Positions 1 through 5,044 of a stretch of 6,458 bases of DNA are shown piece after piece. The translations under genes and the position numbers were made by a program. How positions within the stretch are numbered: position 1 is the stretch's first letter; each line of letters begins with the position of its first letter. The stretch lies in NCBI GenBank assembly GCA_043744615.1, contig JAYTUJ010000033.1, forward strand, positions 1-6,458, in the 5' to 3' direction. The stretch comes from JAYTUJ01 sp043744615 (GTDB lineage: Bacteria; Patescibacteriota; Minisyncoccia; Phycocordibacterales; CAIRYW01). Below the pieces are notes generated by a model. It was not told the DNA's origin and ran no database searches. It saw only the letters and a program-made list of their open reading frames with translations.

Positions 1-30
1 TTTTAATACTCACAACCTTAGAAGGTGAGA

Positions 31-70
31 AGAGATAGGTAGGGGTAATTAGAGGTAAGTAGAGCTAAAT
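31..70. repeat. Four imperfect 10-bp tandem repeats
   Basis: Four consecutive 10-base units match the consensus AGAGGTAAGT at 8, 8, 10 and 8 of 10 positions. The phase is exact, one unit every ten bases from 31 to 70, and decays into ATATAGATAG at 71-80. The tract is purine-rich on the plus strand and lies beside the hairpin at 82-112, beyond the last minus-strand gene. No function is evident. It could be a decayed microsatellite or a row of helically phased binding sites. Confidence 0.5.
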
Positions 71-80
71 ATATAGATAG

Positions 81-112
81 AAAAATGGTTTCGCCGTAGG
101 CGAAACCATTTT
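81..112 (-). terminator. Perfect 14-bp hairpin, probable (bidirectional) intrinsic terminator
   Basis: The arms at 82-95 and 99-112 are perfectly complementary over 14 bp with a three-base loop (GTA). On the minus strand the hairpin begins three bases after the stop of the small frame at 116-244 and ends in a five-T run, which suits termination of that transcript and of the isoprenoid-synthase-like gene before it. On the plus strand the 3' arm ends in four T, so it may also terminate a plus-strand gene lying left of the window. Confidence 0.8.
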
Positions 113-115
113 GAC

Positions 116-244
116 TTATTCTAAAAAGAACCCTTTAATCCAAGCGCTTCGACACTGTTTTTGCATAGGTTTTTGTTCTTTGTTTTTATTAAAACCAAAC
201 TTAAAACTCAAACAGGCGAGTATGTATGTAATTATTTTAATCAT
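116..244 (-). CDS. Small peptide of 42 residues, possible prenylated-pheromone (ComX-like) precursor
   Basis: I recognise no family by sequence. The frame runs from ATG at 244 to TAA at 118-116, with an in-frame stop and no other start just upstream. The peptide has a hydrophobic N-terminal stretch (IITYILACLSF, about residues 4-14), a Lys-rich middle (about 19-29) and the C-terminus CRSAWIKGFFLE, with its only Trp at residue 35 and Cys at 11 and 31. The codons for that C-terminus are more GC-rich than their surroundings. It lies 47 bases after the isoprenoid-synthase-like gene on the same strand, and a strong terminator starts three bases after its stop, as expected for the last gene of a transcript. 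Bacillus ComX is a short peptide prenylated on a C-terminal Trp and encoded directly after comQ, so the position and composition fit that type. Against this, Trp is eight residues from the end, further than in the Bacillus peptides I recall. A 42-codon frame could also arise by chance in AT-rich DNA. No Shine-Dalgarno sequence is present, as for every gene here. Confidence 0.5.
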   Translation of the reverse strand: MIKIITYILACLSFKFGFNKNKEQKPMQKQCRSAWIKGFFLE

Positions 245-291
245 GTGTATCCGTATTAAATATATAAAACCAGATTAAAATATATTTGAAA

Positions 292-1218
292 TTAATTTAA
301 AGTTTTTCTAATTGGTTTTTCAAGAGGGGATAATAAAGTTTCTGAAAATGAATACGTAGTTAAACCTGCTTTTTTAAAAAGCTTTCGTGCTTGTGTAGTG
401 TGTTTTAATATTTCTACACACATTTTTTTAAATAAAAAAGTATCAAATATTGTCTCGACAAATTCTTGAGTCTTTACAGAAGTCTTATTAAACTGAGAGT
501 TAATTATTTGTTGTAGCGATACAGTAACAAATGTAGGTTTGTTTTTTAAAAAATCAGAAACGGCATCTAAACAATCGTCATGTAACTGTCGTGCGATTAA
601 ATAATATCTAAAGGCTTCTTGAAACAAGTTTTCTTTTTTAAAATCTAGATTTTCTAAATACAAATGTAAGATTAAAAGGGGGCCTATACTATGTCCAATT
701 GATTTTTCATTTGCGATGTTTAACGCTTCTGTTTTTGCCAACTCAAATATTGAAAAGTCTTTTGAATCAAAAACAAAAGACAAGCTCTCTTCTTTTATAT
801 GAGCTTCGTACATCTGACGAAAACTTTTTTGAATAATTAAATCATAATCTTCAAGCGAACCTTTTTTAAGAGAAAACTTTGCATATATCTGATGCGTTAC
901 ACATAAAGCATATTGAGCAACATAAATATTGTCTGTATGTTTTTGGGTATCGTACATACAATTACTTATTTCATACGAAAGCCAGCCAAGAACCGTTGCC
1001 AAACAAAGACCCTTTATATCTTTTTGTGTTTGCAAGACATTGTTTTTTGATCTTTTTGAAATATGTTTATACGTTAAAAAACTAATACAAGAAATAGTTT
1101 TTTCGGCTATAAAATAATCTAATTTTTGCTGTATGGGCCAATTATCTTTTAAATTTAAATTATCTTGAATCCAATTTTTAATATATGTTTTAATTTCTTC
1201 TATAAAAATCGTATCCAT
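292..1218 (-). CDS. Class 1 isoprenoid-synthase-like protein (possible ComQ-type prenyltransferase)
   Basis: The 308-residue protein is mostly helical in character and has no signal peptide. The region WLSYEISNCMYDTQKHTD (residues 79-96) sits where trans-prenyltransferases carry their first Asp-rich motif, but here it is degenerate (D90, D96). QLHDDCLDAVSD (211-222) is a good match to the second motif (DDxxD: D214, D215, D218). It is followed by NKPTFVTV (227-234), which resembles the GKPTLP segment of polyprenyl synthases. This supports the class 1 isoprenoid synthase fold; the substrate cannot be read from sequence. Members of this fold make prenyl diphosphates, join them (squalene/phytoene synthases), or prenylate a peptide (ComQ). 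CPR bacteria usually have little or no isoprenoid pathway, so a scavenged or peptide substrate is plausible. The 42-residue frame downstream is a candidate peptide partner. The gene is divergent from the helicase. The ATG at 1218 is chosen because the protein is full length from it and a possible -10 box lies just upstream. Confidence 0.75.
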   Translation of the reverse strand: MDTIFIEEIKTYIKNWIQDNLNLKDNWPIQQKLDYFIAEKTISCISFLTYKHISKRSKNNVLQTQKDIKGLCLATVLGWLSYEISNCMYDTQKHTDNIYVAQYALCVTHQIYAKFSLKKGSLEDYDLIIQKSFRQMYEAHIKEESLSFVFDSKDFSIFELAKTEALNIANEKSIGHSIGPLLILHLYLENLDFKKENLFQEAFRYYLIARQLHDDCLDAVSDFLKNKPTFVTVSLQQIINSQFNKTSVKTQEFVETIFDTFLFKKMCVEILKHTTQARKLFKKAGLTTYSFSETLLSPLEKPIRKTLN

Positions 1219-1232
1219 AAATAATTTTATTT

Positions 1233-1238
1233 ACTATA
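1233..1238 (-). promoter_or_regulatory. Possible -10 box for the isoprenoid-synthase-like gene
   Basis: On the minus strand the hexamer reads TATAGT (5 of 6 to TATAAT), 14 bases before the start codon, which implies a very short 5' leader of roughly eight bases. No good -35 hexamer lies at 16-18 bases upstream. The element is tentative. Confidence 0.3.
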
Positions 1239-1317
1239 CGATGTACGCTATGAATTTTTGTTTGATTTTGTATCAATTTTTTAATATTTTTTCTTTAACT
1301 TTTCTTCATAGCCTATT

Positions 1318-1326
1318 TGTTATAAA
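1318..1326 (+). promoter_or_regulatory. Possible extended -10 promoter for the helicase gene
   Basis: TGTTATAAA contains TGn directly before TATAAA (5 of 6 to TATAAT), the form of an extended -10 that can work without a good -35; none is seen. Transcription would start near 1333, leaving about ten bases before the ATG at 1343. A second TATAAA at 1332-1337 would produce a nearly leaderless message. The rest of the 124-bp divergent region is T-rich and shows no other clear site. Confidence 0.4.
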
Positions 1327-1342
1327 ACATGTATAAATATGT

Positions 1343-3046
1343 ATGACCCAAGAACTCGCATTAGACATTCTTAAAACAGGGGCAAACGTATTTTTAACAG
1401 GCGAGCCAGGTGCTGGTAAAACACACACTATAAATGCTTTTATTTCGTATGTTTCAGGGCACGAAGTAAATTGTGCGGTGACTGCTTCAACCGGTATTGC
1501 AGCTACACATATTCATGGAATGACTATTCATTCATGGAGCGGTATTGGTATTAAAGATCATTTAACCGCGTACGATCTTGATGCATTGTCGAGTAATAAG
1601 TATGTTTCTGACCGAGTACGAAAAGCAAATGTGTTAATTATCGATGAAATATCAATGCTTTCTCGCAATATGTTCACAATGGTTGATGAAGTGTGTCGTG
1701 AATTACGTGACAAAAAAGATATGCCATTTGGCGGTCTTCAGGTTGTTTGTGTCGGTGACTTTTTTCAATTGCCTCCGATTTCTCGAGACAGCCAAGAAAA
1801 AGAATTTGCTTTTGATTCACCAGCATGGGCTTCGCTTAATATGCTTGTCTGCTATTTAGAAACCCAACATCGACAAGAAGACAAAACTTTTTTAGAACTT
1901 CTTTCTGCAATTAGAAAAAACACATTTTCAAATACACATTTACATACATTAGAAAAAAGATTAGTTGAACAATCAGAAATTCCAAAAGAAATTACAAAAT
2001 TGTTTCCGCATAATTTAAATGTTGACGTTGTTAACTTTGACGAACTCGGAAAGATCTCAAGCAAGGAAGAACTTTTTGAAATGGTGTCAGGAGGGCAAAA
2101 AACATTAGTTGAGTCACTGAAGAAAAATTGTTTATCACCCGAAAAACTTATTTTAAAAAAAGGTGCTGTTGTGATGTTTACTAAAAACAATCCACAAGAA
2201 AAATTTGCAAACGGAAGTTTAGGAAAAGTTGTTGATTTTAATCCCTTCAATAAATATCCAATTGTAGAAATGCTTAATGGAAGAAAAATCGAGGTCGCTC
2301 CCATGAACTGGACCGTAGAAGATAGCGGCACCATAAAAGCCCGAATAACCCAAACACCGCTTCGTTTAGCGTGGGCGATGACTGTGCATAAAAGCCAGGG
2401 AATCAGTCTTGATAGTGCGGTGATTGATCTTTCTCGAGTATTTGAATACGGACAAGGCTATGTTGCATTGTCACGAGTTCGAAGTCTCGAAGGTTTATAT
2501 TTGCTCGGACACAACAAAAAAGCTTTTCAAGTCCACCCAAATATTTTAGAAAAAGATGAAGACTTCAAAAATATTTCTTTAGAAGCAAAAGATGCTTTTG
2601 AAAATATGGACACAAAAGAATTACAAAAAATGCACCACAATTTTATTGTTGTATCGGGGGGCAAAGTAAACTTTTCTTCAGAGAAAGCAAAAAAATCTCA
2701 AGAACAGTTTGGTGCAGATAAACCAAAAAAGAAAAAGGGGGAGACCTTCGACAAAACGCGAGATTTATTTAAAGAAGGAAAAACATTTTCACAAATCGCA
2801 AAAATTCGTGGACTGATAGAAGGAACAATTTTAGAACATCTCAGAAACTTGGTTGTGTTAGGTGAAATTACCGCACAAGAAGTTGAAAAAACTCTTACCG
2901 AAGAACAAATTAAAAATTCAGCAAAAATTCATGTCGCGTTTGATAAAATCGGATCAGGCGCACTCAAACCAGTTTTTGAACACTTTAAAGGTGAGTATAC
3001 ATACAACGATTTACGTTTAGCCAAGGTTATTTATGAAGAAAAATAG
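1343..3046 (+). CDS. PIF1-like superfamily 1 DNA helicase with C-terminal helix-turn-helix
   Basis: ATP-driven helicase of the PIF1/RecD2-like group, acting on DNA in the cytoplasm, probably in replication, recombination or G-quadruplex and fork processing. The helicase motifs occur in order: Walker A GEPGAGKT (residues 20-27), the GIAATHIHGMTIHSW region (51-65), Walker B IIDEIS (99-104), motif III GDFFQLPP (138-145), QHRQ (175-178), TVHKSQG (347-353) and VALSRVRS (374-381). A basic linker PKKKKG (461-466) leads into a C-terminal domain from about residue 467, where TRDLFKEGKTFSQIAKIRG and the following helices resemble the HTH_40 domain found at the C-terminus of RecQ-type helicases and some PIF1-like proteins. 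That domain probably aids DNA binding. The length of 567 residues suits bacterial PIF1-like proteins with this extension. The ATG at 1343 is the first in-frame start after a stop at 1334-1336. All catalytic motifs look intact. The gene is separated from rpsF by 141 bases with a promoter, so it is probably its own transcription unit. Confidence 0.93.
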   Translation: MTQELALDILKTGANVFLTGEPGAGKTHTINAFISYVSGHEVNCAVTASTGIAATHIHGMTIHSWSGIGIKDHLTAYDLDALSSNKYVSDRVRKANVLIIDEISMLSRNMFTMVDEVCRELRDKKDMPFGGLQVVCVGDFFQLPPISRDSQEKEFAFDSPAWASLNMLVCYLETQHRQEDKTFLELLSAIRKNTFSNTHLHTLEKRLVEQSEIPKEITKLFPHNLNVDVVNFDELGKISSKEELFEMVSGGQKTLVESLKKNCLSPEKLILKKGAVVMFTKNNPQEKFANGSLGKVVDFNPFNKYPIVEMLNGRKIEVAPMNWTVEDSGTIKARITQTPLRLAWAMTVHKSQGISLDSAVIDLSRVFEYGQGYVALSRVRSLEGLYLLGHNKKAFQVHPNILEKDEDFKNISLEAKDAFENMDTKELQKMHHNFIVVSGGKVNFSSEKAKKSQEQFGADKPKKKKGETFDKTRDLFKEGKTFSQIAKIRGLIEGTILEHLRNLVVLGEITAQEVEKTLTEEQIKNSAKIHVAFDKIGSGALKPVFEHFKGEYTYNDLRLAKVIYEEK

Positions 3047-3082
3047 TTATTTTGTAGCATAAAAAGTGTAGGTAGTCATAAA

Positions 3083-3111
3083 TTGCCTAAGCCCAAAAAA
3101 CGTGTTATATT
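3083..3111 (+). promoter_or_regulatory. Sigma-70-type promoter of the rpsF operon
   Basis: The -35 hexamer is TTGCCT (3083-3088, 4 of 6), the spacer is exactly 17 bases, and the -10 hexamer is TATATT (3106-3111, 5 of 6) preceded by TGT, which makes an extended -10. Transcription would start near 3118, giving a leader of about 70 bases before rpsF. This is the best promoter match in the window, as expected for a ribosomal protein operon. Confidence 0.65.
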
Positions 3112-3115
3112 GGGC
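3091..3115. repeat. Inverted repeat overlapping the rpsF promoter
   Basis: GCCCAA (3091-3096) and TTGGGC (3110-3115) are perfect 6-bp inverted arms separated by 13 bases. The left arm lies in the promoter spacer and the right arm covers the end of the -10 and the bases after it. It could be an operator, or the hairpin of a helicase terminator, but the loop is long and no T-run follows directly. A weaker 7-bp hairpin with G-U pairs (3070-3088) precedes it. Confidence 0.4.
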
Positions 3116-3122
3116 CAAAGCT

Positions 3123-3164
3123 GATTGTTTTAAGAAATTTTAGACAATCTTTAGTTTTTATTTA
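3123..3164 (+). promoter_or_regulatory. rpsF leader hairpin followed by a T-rich stretch, attenuator-like
   Basis: The bases 3123-3134 and 3138-3149 pair over 12 positions around an AAA loop, with six perfect outer pairs (GATTGT with ACAATC), two G-U pairs and one mismatch. The T-rich run TTTAGTTTTTATTT follows at once. In the leader of a ribosomal protein operon this has the shape of a weak intrinsic terminator or attenuator. It does not contain the CCG of the known S6:S18 leader motif. The stem is AT-rich, so its strength is uncertain. Confidence 0.45.
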
Positions 3165-3187
3165 ATAGTAATAAGATAATATATATC

Positions 3188-3700
3188 ATGAACGATATTG
3201 CACACGACGTCACAGACGTTGGAGTTGAAGGAAACGTCTACGAAGTAGGCTTTCACATCATCTCTTCGGTTGCAGAAGAACAAGTTCCTGCTATCTACAC
3301 AGATATCAAGAATTTGATCGAGGGTATCGGCGGGACTGTTATTACGGAAGAATTTCCAAAAATGCAGCCTCTTGCCTACACCATTAAAAAAGTTATTGGT
3401 GGAGGATACCAGAAGTTCGACAAGGCATACTTCGGATGGACTAAATTTGAAGCTCCTTCAGAATCCGCATTGTCATTAAAAGAAAAGATGGACAAGAATG
3501 AAAACATTCTTCGATATCTCATCGTTAAGACTGTCAAAGAAAATACTTTGTATGGTGCTAAATTAGCTCAAGAACTTAAGTTGGCTACTGATAAAATAAA
3601 GGTAAAAGACGATAAGTCAGAAGAAGAAGTTGAGGCTAAAAAAGAGGCTCCATCAGAGGAAGCTGACAAATCTAGTGATGATCTTGTAACAACAGAATAA
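3188..3700 (+). CDS. rpsF: Small ribosomal subunit protein bS6
   Basis: bS6 is a platform protein of the 30S subunit that binds 16S rRNA together with bS18, which is encoded two genes downstream. The family core spans about residues 16-117: YEVGFHI (18-24) is the first strand, GGTVITEEFPKMQPLAYTIKK (48-68) the central strand pair, and ENILRYLIVKT (105-115) the last strand. The protein is long for bS6: 170 residues against about 100-135 in well-studied bacteria. The extra length is about 15 residues at the N-terminus and an acidic, Lys/Glu-rich tail from about residue 140, probably disordered. An acidic tail is also known from E. coli bS6, though shorter. It is the first gene of the operon, behind a good promoter and a leader hairpin, and no Shine-Dalgarno sequence precedes the ATG. 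Its only Arg codon is CGA. Confidence 0.95.
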   Translation: MNDIAHDVTDVGVEGNVYEVGFHIISSVAEEQVPAIYTDIKNLIEGIGGTVITEEFPKMQPLAYTIKKVIGGGYQKFDKAYFGWTKFEAPSESALSLKEKMDKNENILRYLIVKTVKENTLYGAKLAQELKLATDKIKVKDDKSEEEVEAKKEAPSEEADKSSDDLVTTE

Positions 3701-3707
3701 AACTACT

Positions 3708-4199
3708 ATGTACATAAACAAAGCAATTATATTTGGTAACGTAACTCGAGATCCAGAAATGCGAGCATTACCTTCCGGAATTCAGGTAGCAACATTAAGT
3801 ATTGCAACAAATCGAACATGGAAAGATAAAAGTGGGGCAAAACAGGAATCAGTTGATTATCACAACGTAGTTGTCTTTGGTAAACAAGCAGAACTTGTAA
3901 ATCAGTACATCAAAAAAGGTAGTTCACTTTATATCGAAGGCCGAATTCAAACACGATCTTGGGATGATAAAGATGGAACTAAAAAATATCGAACAGAAAT
4001 TGTTGCGGATGTAATGCAATTTGGTCCTCGATCAGCATCGACCCCTTCTAATTACTCTGCTGGATCATCAGGAACAACAGCTTCTACAGCAAGCAAACCA
4101 AAATCTGCTTCTGCAAAATCTGAAAATTCTACTGATGAATCACCAGATAGTATCGAATACCCAGAAGAAGACATCAATGTAGACGATATTCCTTTTTAA
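3708..4199 (+). CDS. ssb: Single-stranded DNA-binding protein
   Basis: SSB coats single-stranded DNA during replication, repair and recombination, and recruits partner proteins through its C-terminal tip. The OB fold covers about residues 1-108: KAIIFGNVTRDPEMR (5-19), VATLSIATNRTW (27-38), DYHNVVVFGKQAELV (50-64), KKGSSLYIEGRIQTRSW (69-85) and the closing strand near 97-106. A low-complexity Ser/Thr/Ala linker (about 109-145) leads to the acidic tail EEDINVDDIPF, whose DDIPF end matches the canonical DDIPF interaction tip of bacterial SSBs. The length of 163 residues is normal. The gene starts seven bases after the rpsF stop and precedes rpsR, the widely conserved rpsF-ssb-rpsR order. All seven Arg codons are CGA. 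Confidence 0.97.
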   Translation: MYINKAIIFGNVTRDPEMRALPSGIQVATLSIATNRTWKDKSGAKQESVDYHNVVVFGKQAELVNQYIKKGSSLYIEGRIQTRSWDDKDGTKKYRTEIVADVMQFGPRSASTPSNYSAGSSGTTASTASKPKSASAKSENSTDESPDSIEYPEEDINVDDIPF

Positions 4200-4237
4200 T
4201 CTTAAACCTAAAATAATTATTAATTTTCACGACGATT

Positions 4238-4447
4238 ATGAACGTAACAAAAAAGTGTTTTTTTACACAACACAACATTCAACACATCGACTATAAAGAT
4301 ACAGATATTCTCAAAAAGTTTATTAATCCTCATGGCCGAATGTTGTCTCGAAAAAAGACAGGAGTAACTTCAAAAAATCAACGAGCTCTTGCAAACGCAA
4401 TAAAACGATCTCGATTCATGGCTCTTTTGCCTTACCTTGCTCGATAA
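4238..4447 (+). CDS. rpsR: Small ribosomal subunit protein bS18
   Basis: bS18 pairs with bS6 on the 30S platform and contacts 16S rRNA. The 69-residue protein shows the family signature throughout: KKCFFTQHNIQHIDYKD (5-21), ILKKFINPHGRMLSRKKTG (24-42) and QRALANAIKRSRFMALLPYL (48-67). Its N-terminus has a single Cys (CFFT) in place of the CxxC of zinc-binding bS18 forms, as in the E. coli type (CRFT), so zinc binding is unlikely. It lies 37 bases after ssb with no terminator or promoter between them, and 21 bases before efp. There is no Shine-Dalgarno sequence, and all six Arg codons are CGA. No rplI (bL9) follows; bL9 is reported missing from many CPR lineages, and efp occupies the place instead. 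Confidence 0.96.
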   Translation: MNVTKKCFFTQHNIQHIDYKDTDILKKFINPHGRMLSRKKTGVTSKNQRALANAIKRSRFMALLPYLAR

Positions 4448-4468
4448 GTATTAACTAAATAAAAAGCT

Positions 4469-5038
4469 ATGAGCATGCTCGAGTATAACGAAATTACAAT
4501 TCGAAAATACATCATTATGGACAATGAGCCGTATGAAGTTATTGACGCACATGTTTTTCGAATGCAACAACGAAAACCTCAAAACAAAGCTCGACTTCGA
4601 AACTTAATTTCTGGACGAATGGTTGACACAACTTTTCATCAATCAGATAAAGTAGAAGAAGCTGAAATTGAGAAAAAAGATATTAAATATCTTTACACAA
4701 CAAAAGGCGAGTGGTGGTTTTGTGAAGTAAATGATCCATCAAAACGATTTACACTTCCTGAAGATTTAATTGGTACTTCAAGGAAATTTATCAAACAAAA
4801 TTCTTTAGTTGAAGCACTTATGTTTGGTGAAAGAACAATAGGTATTAAAATTCCTATGAAAGTAGAATTAAAAGTTACCGAAGCTCATCCAGCGGTAAAA
4901 GGAGACACTGCAAAAGGAGGAAGTAAAACAGTCGTTCTTGAAACAGGGGCTTCAATTAACGTTCCTATGTTCATCAACGAAGGTGATATTATAAAAATAA
5001 ATACAGAAACAGAAGAGTATTCAGAACGGTCAAGTTAA
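4469..5038 (+). CDS. efp: Elongation factor P
   Basis: EF-P binds next to the ribosomal P site and relieves stalling at proline stretches. The N-terminal KOW-like domain covers about residues 3-65 (LEYNEITIRKYIIMDNEPYEV, then LRNLISGRMVDTTFHQSDKVEEAEIE). The central OB domain spans about 69-130 and the C-terminal OB domain about 131-185, the latter with the clear signature HPAVKGDTAKGG (140-151) and VPMFINEGDIIKINTETEEY (165-184). The tip loop is unusual: aligned to E. coli EF-P, the PGKG carrying Lys34 is replaced by MQQR (32-35) within HVFRMQQRKPQNKARLR, so the standard lysine is absent. The length of 189 residues is normal. ATG codons at residues 1 and 3 are both possible starts; MLEYNEI from the second is the usual N-terminus. 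It is co-directional with rpsR (21-base gap), and the histidine kinase begins six bases after its stop. Seven of ten Arg codons are CGA. Confidence 0.96.
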   Translation: MSMLEYNEITIRKYIIMDNEPYEVIDAHVFRMQQRKPQNKARLRNLISGRMVDTTFHQSDKVEEAEIEKKDIKYLYTTKGEWWFCEVNDPSKRFTLPEDLIGTSRKFIKQNSLVEALMFGERTIGIKIPMKVELKVTEAHPAVKGDTAKGGSKTVVLETGASINVPMFINEGDIIKINTETEEYSERSS

Positions 5039-5044
5039 AACCGT

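Noticed and set aside
3..38. Open frame LILTTLEGEKR then stop, possibly the 3' end of a plus-strand gene from left of the window
   Set aside because: Only 11 codons are visible and other frames close equally soon. There is no way to judge coding from so little.
258..287. 8-bp inverted repeat AAATATAT/ATATATTT between the isoprenoid-synthase-like gene and the small frame
   Set aside because: The arms are A/T only with a 14-base loop and no T-run. Such dyads are expected by chance in this composition.
879..1117. Plus-strand open frames of 60-70 codons inside the isoprenoid-synthase-like gene
   Set aside because: They are antisense shadows of a well-supported gene, with no recognisable motifs and mutual overlap.
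1852..2334. Minus-strand 160-codon open frame inside the helicase gene
   Set aside because: It lies opposite conserved helicase coding sequence; its Ser/Phe/Lys-rich composition is what an antisense frame would give.
3118..3187. Canonical S6:S18-binding leader motif
   Set aside because: The motif needs a CCG in a bulged stem. No CCG occurs in this leader.
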